From NCBI GenBank assembly GCA_006386115.1, contig VFIW01000012.1, forward strand, positions 62,001 through 126,000: a DNA stretch of 64,000 bases. The letters are read 5' to 3'. Positions 1-9,763 of this stretch are shown piece after piece. The stretch comes from Globisporangium splendens. Taxonomy: Eukaryota > Oomycota > Peronosporomycetes > Pythiales > Pythiaceae. The notes under the pieces are model-generated. The model was not told the DNA's origin. It made no database searches and was given only the letters and a program-made list of their open reading frames with translations. The first letter of the stretch is position 1; each line of letters starts with the position of its first letter. A program made the translations under genes and the position numbers.

Positions 1-2445
1 CCACATCTTGAAGCCGTCGTAGAAGCGTTGCTCGAGGAAGTTGACGATGTCGTCGTTGACTGGCGACTGACTGAAGGGGATCCCGAGGAACTTGACCGAC
101 TCGGCTCGACCAAGCACATGCACACCAGGGAGCTGGGGACAGATCTCGTTCCGATTCAGTGCCATCAGGTTCGACTTGCCAAGGTTTAATTTCGCGCCAG
201 ACCCGTTGCAGTACTCCTCCACGAGCTCAAGCTGCGCTTGCACACTCGCAATGGAGCCTCCCAGGAGAGTCGTGTCGTCCGCGAAGAAGACACTGGTGGA
301 TGTGTGATCCTCGGTGAGGCACACTCCGAACTCTTCGTGGGACCGCAGCAGGTTTCCCAGTGGCTCGATCGTGAGAAGGAAGAGAAGCGCAGAGAGCGGG
401 TCGCCTTGCTTCACTCCCCGTGTCGGGAACAGCACAGGCTGGATGTTCTGGTTGATGACGAGGTGCGCTTGCGGCTCGGTGTACAGCAGTCTCACCCACT
501 GCACAAACTCCGAACCACACCCCATTCGCTCGAGCAGCCGGAACATGTAGTCCCAGTTCACTCGGTCGAACGCCTTCTCGAAGTCCAAGAACAGAGCATA
601 CGCTTCTTCGTCTCGACTCGTCACCAAGTCCTGCAGATCCGCGAGGAACCGCACATGGTGGTGGATCGATCGACCTTTGACGAACCCTTTCTGATCCGTG
701 TGGACCAGGTCCGGTACGACACTTTGCAGTCGATAGGTGAGAGCCTTCGAGAGAACCTTGACGTCGACCGGGATGAGTGCGATCGGTCGGTAGTTGCCTG
801 GTTGTGCTCTCGAGCCTTTCTTGTGGAGAAGCACGACGGCAGACTTGCGCTGAGAAGGGAGCAGAACCCCTCGTCGAAGTTGGTCGTTGAAGACAAGACT
901 GAGACACTCACCGAAGACGTCCGGAGCGACCTGGTAGAAACCAGCAGTCAATCCGTCCATGCCAGGAGCCGACGTCGCCTTCATGTGTCGAATCGCATCC
1001 GCCAGATCGTGAGATGTGACTGGCGCATTCAGGATGTCTCGATCCGTTTCCGACGTGAACCGGACGATGGAGTCGAGAAGGTTGCGTTGCATGGTTTCGT
1101 CGGGTGGAGGAGCTCTTCCTGCTGGATTGTCGGGATCTCCCATCTCGGACCCCCAGTGTTCCAGGAAGCGAAGCGATATCTCTTGAGGATTCGATGAGAC
1201 ACTGCCACTCGGTGTCACCACCTCCTCGATCGAGACCCTTCGCAAGCTCGTGTCCAGCGGACGGAAGAAGTGCTTGGTGGACTTTTCGGAGTTGGCCGCT
1301 TGGAAGTCAAACGCACTGTCCTGGTTGTATTGACTTGTCCTCGTGACCGTCTCCTTGTACATCTTCATGGCTTCTTCGAACTCGCTGCGGTTGTTCTCGG
1401 TCGACGCATCTCGATAGCGAGCAGCCGCTTGGTCCAACGCCGCTTGAGCCTCTTCGATCGCAGCTGTGTCTTGCATCCGCAGTTTCTTCTGCACGTCTTG
1501 GAGCTGGGACTTGATGCTCTTCTTCCACTTCTCCCACACCTTGCCAGGGTATGTCGAAGTGCGAAGCTTGTCGAGCACCATCTCTGCCTCCTTCTCGATC
1601 GCCGAGACCACTTTCGGGTACTCGAGGAGGTAGCGAGGGAACTTCCAGTACCCTCGACCGTGGAGCTGCGAACCAGACCGGAAGCTCACACTGTGTGCGA
1701 GGTGGTCGCCAGCATGCTTCGGCAGGAAGTACTTGGAGTCGTCGTAGAAGCGTTCGTAGAAGTCTTCCGACAGCAAGATGTAGTCGAGTCGGTTCTTCCG
1801 CGGAAGGGGACCAGTGAAGACTCGCTTGGTGTCGTAGTGGATCCGCCACGCATCGACCACACTCAGTTTCGCCAACCACTCCAAGCAGCTGGACCGACCG
1901 GGGTCGTAGCGTAGATCTGGAGACGACGAGTCGAGCCTGGGGTCCAGAGGAGTGTTCAGATCTCCCAACACAAAATGCGTCGCTTGATCCTCGAACCCTT
2001 CGGTGTCCAGACTCGAGAAGAATTGTTGTTTCTCTTGCTGGTCCACTGGCGCGTACACGCTGTGGATGTAGATGGGAGCACACTCGACCATCGCCTTCAC
2101 AACGAGATACCGACCAGGGACTGAGAGTCGAGAGACCTCTTCCGCCGTGTCGAAGCCTGGGAAGTCGGAGCGGAGCACCGTGAGAACTCCATTGCTCCTT
2201 CCTCACGTCGGTCGATGCAGCTGGCAGTTCGGGTCGTTCACAAAGACTCGGTGCTTGAAGCTTGAGTCGAGGTGGAACTTGAACTTGGACAGATGCGTTC
2301 TGTCACTCAACTTGGTTTCTTGGACACATGCCACCGAGTGTTTCGATAGCACGCTGTCGATAAGTAGGTGACCTTTCTTCTTGATGCCGTTAGTGTTGAC
2401 GGACACGACACTAACGTTGCTCCACGTTGTCTGAGATGGAGTTGG
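1..2445 (-). pseudogene. LINE ORF2: endonuclease-reverse transcriptase, one nonsense codon, truncated by window edge
   Basis: The minus-strand frame begins after a TAG near 2475. It reads an APE-like endonuclease (start ...SVNTNGIKKKG, QETKL near 2310, GDLNTPLD near 1955, GDHLAHSVSF near 1700), a helical linker, then a reverse transcriptase (PGNYRPIALIPVD near 800, FEKAFDRVNWDYMF near 560, VKQGDPLSALLF near 410, VFFADDTTLLGG near 285) that is still open at position 1. The frame holds one stop, TGA at 2203-2205, within the endonuclease; a CGA arginine codon would be one transition away. No ATG is present upstream of the endonuclease, so initiation in an intact copy would rely on ORF1 readthrough or reinitiation, as in other LINEs. 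Function by family: target-primed reverse transcription. This copy looks inactive. Confidence 0.85.
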
Positions 2446-2446
2446 T

Positions 2447-5280
2447 TTAGCAACGAGTGGCCAAGCCTCCCGCTACCAGTACCACCTCTCCCTCGACAAC
2501 TCGGAGCTGCAACACCGACTCGTCGACCGGGTAGTACCCATCGAGCTTGCGAAGCTCTTCCAGGTCGTCGAGCAAGTACCCCTGCCACTGCACTTCGTTC
2601 CATTGACTCAAGCAGTGCGCACCAAGGTCCGACCGCAAGAGCATGAGGAGAGTGCTGGGATGGAGGAGTCTCGTGTGGTGTGCGGGGATCCACTCGACCG
2701 GCTGACCAGTGATGTAGTGGATCCAGTGGTCGTTGCTGAAGATCGTCGGCGCGATCGACATCAGCATGAGTTCGAAGAACCCGAGTGCCTTCGTCGCTCG
2801 TGACAGCTCGCTGCTTGGTCAGACGATCTCCACCACGTGGCACACGTCTTGAACATGTCGCCTCGCTTCGACGGGACCGTCGTCTTCATCAGCTTCTTCC
2901 ACTTCGCACTGAACGTCACGTCTTCGCTCGGCTGAGACGCACTCAACACGCGGTTGATCACATGCAACTGCGCGAGCTCTGCGACTCCGTGTCCACTTCC
3001 TGCCATCTTGAGCGACAGAGCGCTGTTGAAAGCCAGCGGCGAGTCCACTGCCTTCTTCGTGACATGGTCAGGATTTGTGACGTTCTCGACGATGTTGAGT
3101 ACGCTCGCGACCTTCGTGTCTGCAGTCGCAAGACAGTCAGGGAGGATGCTGAGAAGTGCCGTGTTCTCGTCGTTGAGCATCGACTCCGCTACCTCGGCAA
3201 GCGAGGACGCCTTCGATGTCTTGCGAATCTTCGTGTGGTGCTTTTCCACGAAGAACGCAGACTCTGGGGAGGTCTTGAGTGCTTCAGGACGCCTCACTTC
3301 TGTGGGGAGGATCTGGTATCGGGGACCGAACTTCGCATCAGCACTCACATCCTTCGCTTCGAACGCAACTTCCATCGTCTGTAGCGCTTGGAAGTAGTTG
3401 GTCGTGGCGATGCCGTCGAGAGGTTGGGAAGGTTGATCCTTGACCATCAAATTGAAGAAATCGATGCCATTTCGGGATCGCTTCTTCTTGTTTCTCACTG
3501 TGGTGAACCCATCACCATTCGTCAACAGAGCCGGCTTTGCTTGAGGCTTCGGACTCCCTGGAGGCGTGATCGGACCGGTCGAGTTCTTCAGCGTCTCCAG
3601 CGACACCAACGAGTTGCTTCGTGGCTTTGCCAGCGTTGTCACCACTGGTGCTTGGCCATGCTGAGCTCTGAGCGTGAGCTGCACTTCCTTCTTCTTGCCT
3701 GCGTCGATCGATCTCTGCAGGGACGAGCTGAAAGTCTTCGCTGTCGCAGCTTGTGCGTAGGTCCTTGGTTGTTGCGGATGATTCTGCGTCGTAGCAGGGG
3801 TGTTGTCGGGTGGTGGTGGGAACACGTCACCCGGAACACCAAGCTCGAGCGCATGCAGTGAGCGATAGCCAAACGGCATTCGCTCTGAACTGAACGGCGC
3901 ATTCTTCCCGTGAACGGGATGGAGCTTGTTGTCGAAGACCAGCTGATCACACACCGAGTTGTTGATGATCAGAGCGGGAGGACACGACCTCGACAGGAAG
4001 TACACCCGCCACGTCGCGGACGTCATCCCCGTCGTCAAGTTCACTTCACGGAACGTGTCGTACACCGGCTTGCATCCAAGAAGGAAGAGTCGGTGCAGGA
4101 TCACGTCCGTGCCCATGTCGCAGTCTACATTGGCAATATCCAAGTAGTACTTGTCGCCAAGGCTGTCGAACTCCTTGAAAGTGAAGACACCTCCAAGGAT
4201 ATTCACCTTGGTGCGCTCCAAGCGCACACAGACTTCTTTCGACTTGACCTTGACGCGCAAGTTGCCGCCCGGCATCTTGGAGATCTGGCCAATCTCGAAT
4301 TGCTTGTACAGCTCTTCGAGCGCGCTGTTTCCGTGTTCCGGACCGGCAAGCGACGCCAATATCTTGTGGACAGAAGTCTTCGCGAGCGCTCTGCCAGTCT
4401 CGATCACCATGTCGTACTTGGCTCTCGGCAGCTGGTAGGGTCGCGCTTGTTCCATTCTCGAAGCGATGAGCGACCAGTCATGACCAGCAGCATACTGGCG
4501 CTCAATCGCCTCGATGTCCACAGCAAGAGGCTTCGGGGTCTCGACGCGCTTGCGGGCTGCTTCGACCGCAGCTCGGTCACGTCGGAGGTGTTCTTGTTGC
4601 ATGATCACGTCGGCCATGGTCGGACGCGTGTCTTCGGCTGGCGCTTCCACAGTACCTCCTTCCCCCATGACGACATCCCCGTCGTCAGTGGTGGTGTCAG
4701 GCGGATTCTCGGTTGAAGTACCACCCGTGGTGGTCGCTTCATCCAATCCTGGAAGTCCCTCCGAAGATGAGTCGGAGCTGGAATGTTCTCCAGTTTCGAG
4801 CTCACTTCCCAAATATTTGCAAGTTGAACTTGCATTTGGTGTGGGTTCGGAACTGGATCCCAGCTTCGGTCGGCTTGATCTTGCAGTTGAACTTGGGATG
4901 AGTTCATACCCAGATCCTAAATTTTCACGGGTTGAACTTGCAGTTGAGCTTGAACTTGGGTTGGGTTCACACCCAGATCCCAAATTTTCGTGGGTTGAAC
5001 TTGAACTTGGGGTGGATTCAGAGTCTTGCGACACGGAACCGTTCCCTCCCGTTCCACAAATCCGCGCCTCTGATTGGCCAGAAGCATGGGTTGAGGATGA
5101 TGGAAGAGCAGACGAGGCAGGCTTCTCACTGGATTCTTTCCCGGATCCAGGGCGACGAGTGGTGTTGGCTGGGTTGGCAGCTACGGTCGAAACTGGATTC
5201 TTGGGAGAGACCATTGCGAAAGAAGCTTGAGGGTAGGAAGGCGGCGGCGTGGAGGCGGCGGTTGGCTTGGTATTTCTCAT
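2447..5280 (-). pseudogene. LINE ORF1 protein, frameshifted near its C-terminus
   Basis: A long open frame on the minus strand starts at an ATG at 5280 (the frame is open a few codons upstream but without ATG) and stops at 2761. The first ~200 residues are Ser/Thr/Pro-rich with imperfect repeats around the core NLGSG.EPNPSSSS. A central region (from about residue 235) looks like the nucleic-acid-binding ORF1 proteins of oomycete LINEs, and a Pro/Gln linker follows. The last ~25 residues of the open frame turn Arg/Ser-rich and unlike the rest. In another frame, from about 2818 down to 2447, a sensible sequence continues (...SRATKALGFFELMLMS... to ...GGLATRC, stop). A single small indel near 2815-2840 therefore probably split one protein of about 945 residues. 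Role by family: RNA-binding partner of ORF2 in retrotransposition. Confidence 0.8.
4790..5010 (-). repeat. Degenerate in-frame repeats inside LINE ORF1
   Basis: Four to five imperfect copies of a unit of about 17-23 codons (core NLGSG.E..PSSS) lie in the N-terminal, Ser-rich part of ORF1. At DNA level the plus strand shows repeated ttgaacttg and cagatccca(a) words. The repeats are diverged, so this is not a recent expansion. Confidence 0.6.
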
Positions 5281-5314
5281 GTTGACTTGCGGGGTAGCCG
5301 GCAAATTGAGAAGT

Positions 5315-5386
5315 GCCTGTGTGGCTCAGTGGTAGAGCATCTGTCTTGTAAACAGAAGGTCCCCGGTTCAATCCCGGGCGGAGGCA
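5315..5386 (+). tRNA. tRNA-Thr (anticodon UGU)
   Basis: This is a 72-nt cloverleaf. The D stem is GCTC/GAGC with loop AGTGGTA. The anticodon stem is TCTGT/ACAGA with loop CTTGTAA, giving anticodon TGT (Thr, codon ACA). The variable loop has five bases (AGGTC). The T stem is CCCGG/CCGGG with loop TTCAATC, and the discriminator is A. A T-run (TTTT at about 5391) follows as a pol III terminator. The acceptor stem has one G-G mismatch (position 5:68) and one G-U pair (6:67), so it may be a slightly damaged gene or a tRNA-derived copy. No intron is seen. It stands head-to-head with the LINE that starts about 35 bp upstream. Confidence 0.85.
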
Positions 5387-5397
5387 AATCTTTTCTT

Positions 5398-5437
5398 CGC
5401 CAAACGCTAAACGCCAAACGCCAAACGCCAAACGCCT
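5398..5437 (+). repeat. 7-bp tandem repeat (CGCCAAA)n
   Basis: About five near-perfect tandem copies of cgccaaa (one copy reads cgctaaa) lie directly after the tRNA terminator. Confidence 0.85.
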
Positions 5438-5846
5438 GGACTGCACTCTCGCACACTTGGCATCGAGTAGTCTATTCGACAGTTTGACCCAGCCGATCGA
5501 CTCGGAGCGAACGAACGGACGGACGAACGAACAAACGAATGAGCTGGCGGACAGGCAAGGCGATGGATGCATCGATGCGTGTTGTGGCGAGTATGACCGA
5601 GTATGGAAAACTCATGTGTGATCTCGTGTGTGTGTGTGTTGTGCGGGCGGGCGGGAGGACACTTGTGTTTGCGTGTATGGGCAGTTGGTTTAGTCATCTG
5701 ACCCACATTAATAAGCGAATAAATACGGTACTTGATTGTGACAACTTTTCTTACTCTTTGCCATTTTGACAATCACTTAAAGCAGTACTCTACACTGCTC
5801 TTTCGAGACCAGACAATAATCAATCACATCGCCAACCTTTGCAAGA
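5438..5846. other. Intergenic region, no gene seen
   Basis: Sequence between the tRNA/repeat and the methyltransferase-like gene. It has short simple runs (gaacgaacggacgg near 5510; gtgtgtgtgt near 5630; gcgggcgggcggg near 5645) and turns AT-rich toward 5700-5830, as expected for a promoter. No coding sequence is supported. Confidence 0.6.
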
Positions 5847-7584
5847 ATGGCGGCAGTGCTGGAGCGCCGGCCGCCGCACAAGCTCAAGCAGAACGACTGG
5901 CTCGTGAAGCAGTCGTTCAACATCACGTCACAGGGCGGTGAGGACGGCGTGATTGCGCAGATCTTCCAGATCCTGGATGCGTTCGAGAGCCGCGACGCGG
6001 GCCGGCGCCGCTGGTGCGTCGAGTTCGGCGCGTGGGATGGCAAGCACCTGAGCAACACGTGGAACCTGCTCCACAACCTGCACGACACGTGGTCGGGTGT
6101 GCTCATCGAGGCCGACGCCGGCCGAGTGGCGCAAATGCAGCGCATGTACGCGAACCACCCGAACGTGACGTGTGTCAACAGCTTCATCGCGTTGGATGGC
6201 GACGACCGCCTGACCAAGATCCTGGAACGAGCGAACCCGGCGCTGCCGAGAGACTTCGACCTTATCTCGATCGACATCGATGGCGCCGACTACCACGTCT
6301 GGGCCGAGCTCGAAGCGTACGACCCCAAGGTCGTCATCGTCGAGTTCAACCCGAGCATCCCGAACAACATCGTGTACATCCAGGCGCGCAGCACCAACAT
6401 TTACCACGGCTCGTCGCTCGCTGCCTTGATCGATCTGGGCAAAAAGAAAGGTGAGCGCCGCAGAATCCGTTTGGTAGCTTCTGACTTGTTCTGTGCGTTT
6501 GTTGCATTGCAATTCTCATTCACTTCTGCTGGGCGATGTGTCGTCCTGCCTGCTTTTTAGGGTACGAGCTCGTCTCAACGACGACGTTCAACGCGTTCTT
6601 TGTCAAGAAGCAGTACTACGAGCTTTTCCACATCAAAGACAACGACATCAACAAGATGCACGATGTGACCATGCCGACCGAGTTCTTCCAGCTGTACGAC
6701 GGCACCATTAAGATCACCGGGTGCAAGAAACTGATCTGGAAGAAACTCCCCATCCACGACCAGAACATCCAAGTGCTCCCGGCGTCGGAGCGCAGATTCC
6801 CGTGTCTACCAACGGATTTCGATATTGTCTCGACTGCCGAAAAGCATTTTGAAACATGCAGACGCGAGCAACGCCAAGATGTCGACTTTTTCATCCGACA
6901 CGGCCGAGAGGCGTTCCAAAAGTACAGCCAAGAGGTATGTCTCCGATTCGCATTTGACGATGGTTTCTGTGGCCACAGTGTACTGATCCGCTGCTGCTTG
7001 ACTGTAGGATGTCGGCCGCGTGCTTCGCTTTGCGATTCAAGTGTGCGGCGGCGTCGAGGAGAAGGACACGGCAGTGGACCGCGTCTGGCACGTTTGCATC
7101 GAGTTCTACCAGCAAGAGTTGTCTCAAGGGATGCACCAGCACGCGATTAAATGGTCAGCGCCGACGTTTGTTTTTTCTCGACAAAGTTCGCAGTTTGCAG
7201 AAGCGTAAAACTCAACTCGTGATATTTGTTTGATCCCTTTCGTGTCCTTGTGGCTGCAGGATGAAAGAGCTTCTGGTGGCGAAGCCACGCTGCTCGCCAT
7301 CTGAACGTGCATGGATCTTTACCAACATTGGCGAGTGTTTCTTGCGTGAGCGCGACTTTGAACAGGCGGAATTCTACCTCCAGACTGCATTGGCGCTGAC
7401 CCCCGACTCGAAGACCACGCTCAAATCACTGGTAAGGTTTTCTGTTGTTTAGATCCAGCACTTTGGGGTATACGCGTTTATTCAACTTTTGCATTTAAAT
7501 CAGGCGAAATTATACACAAAGACCAAGGATTTATCAGCGCGAGATGCCATGGTGGCTCAGCTCCGAACCTTGGAAGAGTCTTGA
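5847..7584 (+). CDS. FkbM-like methyltransferase-fold protein with C-terminal TPR
   Basis: Five exons are inferred: 5847-6450, 6561-6934, 7008-7153, 7260-7431 and 7504-7584. Phases join cleanly to a 458-aa protein starting at ATG 5847. The N-terminal ~200 residues show a Rossmann-like SAM-binding pattern: SQGGEDG, then CVEFGAWDG (glycine-rich motif I), VLIEAD (acidic end of the second strand), DFDLISIDIDG and VVIVEFNPSIP. This resembles FkbM-type methyltransferases. The C-terminus carries one clear TPR-like unit (NIGECFLRERDFEQAEFYLQTALALTP). The substrate cannot be read from sequence. It is convergent with the next gene, with only 54 bp between stops. Class is fairly sure; methyltransferase activity is inference. 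Confidence 0.75.
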
Positions 7585-7638
7585 TATAGAGTAAGCATTA
7601 GATACTTATAACCCAGCTGCCAAGTGCGCATGAATATG

Positions 7639-9309
7639 CTAGAAAGCAGCTGGGGGTGTCGCCTCCATCGTGCGTGTCTCGGACGAATCGCTGCCTTTTG
7701 TCCGCTGCTGAAGCTGCTCATCCATGAGCGTGTTCTCAATAACCGCATAAATGTAGCTCGCCGTTTTCTGGTACGCGTTGAAAATGGCCTCTGTGAGGAT
7801 GCCCACTTCGAATGGTTCTTCGTCAAAATTGCACTTCTCGTTGCTTGTTGGCGACAGGTAGTGAGAGCCGCTTCGGTGTTCCCATTCGGCAAGACTGGGC
7901 GAAAATTGGCCGCCTGCTAGAAACAGGGACGCGTCGGGAGACCCCGGGATCGTCTTCACAAGCAATCTAAAGGCAGTAGATATGGGTCGATGGACCCACG
8001 ACAACATATAGAAGAGAATGTTGATTCCCATCTTTGGACTGATCGGCGCAGGAAGGAGAGAGTCAAAGGATGCAAATTGGACGTACCATCCTTTCTCAAT
8101 CACAGAAAACTTGTCCTTCGGGTGCTTCTTTGCGTAGCACTCGCCGTGCGAGACGTACGTGAGCACGATGCGGTCCTCTTCTTCAAACTTGCGGAACCCC
8201 GCCATTGCGTTGAGCACACCAAACTTATCTTCCCCCACCGGGAATTGCATGTCCGTCGACGCAAAGAGCGTGTCACTCGTATGTTCCACTTTCTGCAAAA
8301 TTGCACAAATATCAGCCACGCGGTGACGCAAGCACACTATAGTAGACAGCATCCTTACACGTGAGATGTGCTCGATGACCTGCTCGCTGTTGCTCGCGAC
8401 CGAGAGAAAATTCCAGAGCTCTCGCGCCACGGACTGGAACGAGAACGGAAACCGGCGCGCTTCCATTGTCTCGATGCGGATACCGTCATCGAAGCCCGAC
8501 GCATTCTTGAGCACGCGGATGTCAATGCTGCGGTGATCCTTCGTGATGCGGTCGGCGCGCATGTCACGCATTGTCTCCTCGAGCGTTCGGTAATAGTCCT
8601 CAGCGCTCTGCAGCAGGTCGCCGCGGAACTTTTCGGGCAAGCTCCTGCGCTTAAGAGGCTGCGCATTCAAAGTCGAACCGCCAAATGCCTGGGTCATGAA
8701 TCAAAACATAGTTAGATAATGATCGCGCACTATCCCACAAGGATAGATGCAAACAAGATGCGCGAGCACCATACACACCGTCTGATTTGGTCGCTTGCGA
8801 ATGATCTTTTCGAGCGACTTGGAGAACTTGATCTGCTCCTGGAGCTGCTGCTTGAGCTTCGCGTTCTCGCTCAGCGCTTTCTGGCGCTCGATGCTCTGCT
8901 GTTGCGCAATGCGCTGCCAGATCGAGTCGCCCTCTTCGACGAGTCGCTCCTGGTTGTCCTGCTCGACGCGGCGGAGCTCCTTCTCGAGCTCGCGCACCTT
9001 GGCTTTCAGGTACTCGAGCTCGAGCTTCTGGCGGTTCTTGTACGGGTTCACGCGCGCGGACGACGACGACAACGACGCCGAGCGCAGCGACTCGCCGTCG
9101 TCGTCGTTGTCTTCCTCTGAGGCTGTTTGCTGCGCGTGTGACGCGCTGTGGTTGGGAGTGTGGTTGTGTGCTTCAGTGGCGTGGGCCTGGCGCTGGCCCT
9201 GCACGACGAACTCGATCGTGTCCAGCACGTCCGCCTCCGTCAGCGCCTCGCACTCGTCCATGGTCTCCATGCTCGCGCTGGTGATGATTGCAATGGGGAC
9301 AAGGGACAT
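7639..9309 (-). CDS. M96-like (oomycete mating-specific family) protein: coiled coil plus START-like domain
   Basis: Three exons are inferred: 9309-8779, 8688 to about 8357, and about 8290 to 7639. The second intron is 66 bp and in frame, so an unspliced reading would simply add 22 residues. The N-terminus is acidic and Ser-rich. Near residues 85-105 a basic Asn/Lys-rich start (NPYKNRQKLELEYLKAKV) leads into a long Leu-heptad coiled coil. It ends KSLEKIIRKRPNQT, the linker typical of proteins annotated M96 mating-specific in Phytophthora. The remaining ~330 residues form a START-like domain (EKGWYVQFAS motif). The basic-plus-coiled-coil part resembles a bZIP without proving DNA binding. The start could be ATG 9309 or the in-frame ATG 42 bp later. 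Role unknown; a paralogue follows at 9764. Confidence 0.75.
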
Positions 9310-9763
9310 GCGAAGTGTCCATGGAAAAGGTGCGTTTCCGCATTTAACAAGGAAAAAAAACTGGAAAGAATATGTGGAGGATTTTCAAAGTATGGTAGGT
9401 GACAAAGATGCTCTCAAAGCGAAACGTTTGTCGTGTGCACCTTATTATGTAATATTTTCAATAGTTGCACCGTGTTTGGACGTCATAAAAGCGAAATATT
9501 ACGAAGTGGCTGGCTTCAACAACCGCGAGCTATGAGTCAGCATTGGTGTGTAAGGAGGTTGTATGATCCGACCTGCTGTGAGTTGCTCTTGTGTTGTTGT
9601 CACATGGGCACAAAACTCGACTCGAAAATCATTTGGGTGAGCATTTGGCGAAGGAGCAGTGAATCAGTCAGTTAGGAAAAGAAAAACTAAATTAATTGGA
9701 TGAATGGACTCAACGATCTTCACCGTGCTAAGGGCGCTGTTGCTTTGGTGGTAAATAGGAAAA
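9310..9763. other. Intergenic region between the two M96-like genes
   Basis: AT-rich DNA holding the promoter of the 7639-9309 gene and the 3' flank of the next. No gene is supported. Confidence 0.5.

Larger units (their letters stand above)
1..5280 (-). mobile_element. Non-LTR (LINE) retrotransposon, 3' part beyond window
   Basis: On the minus strand the element reads ORF1 (5280 to about 2447), a short spacer, then an APE-type endonuclease followed by a reverse transcriptase (about 2445 to the left edge). There are no LTRs, and no integrase or protease is seen. The RT shows the YRPI motif near 790, LDFEKAFDRV near 560-590, QGDPLS near 400 and FADD near 285-300. The copy is damaged: a frame change at the end of ORF1 and one in-frame TGA in ORF2 at 2203-2205. 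The 3' end and any target-site duplication lie outside the window. The 5' end must fall within the 35 bp between the ORF1 ATG and the tRNA gene at 5315, so a normal 5' UTR is absent or extremely short. Confidence 0.9.

Noticed and set aside
5281..5304. Upstream extension of LINE ORF1 to 5304
   Set aside because: The frame is open but the codon at 5304 is TTG, and the first ATG is at 5280.
8290..8356. Reading the 66-bp in-frame stretch of the M96-like gene as coding
   Set aside because: It begins GTAAGG and ends TTTTGCAG with a pyrimidine-rich end. Removing it joins two START-like segments smoothly, so an intron is more likely, although readthrough cannot be excluded.
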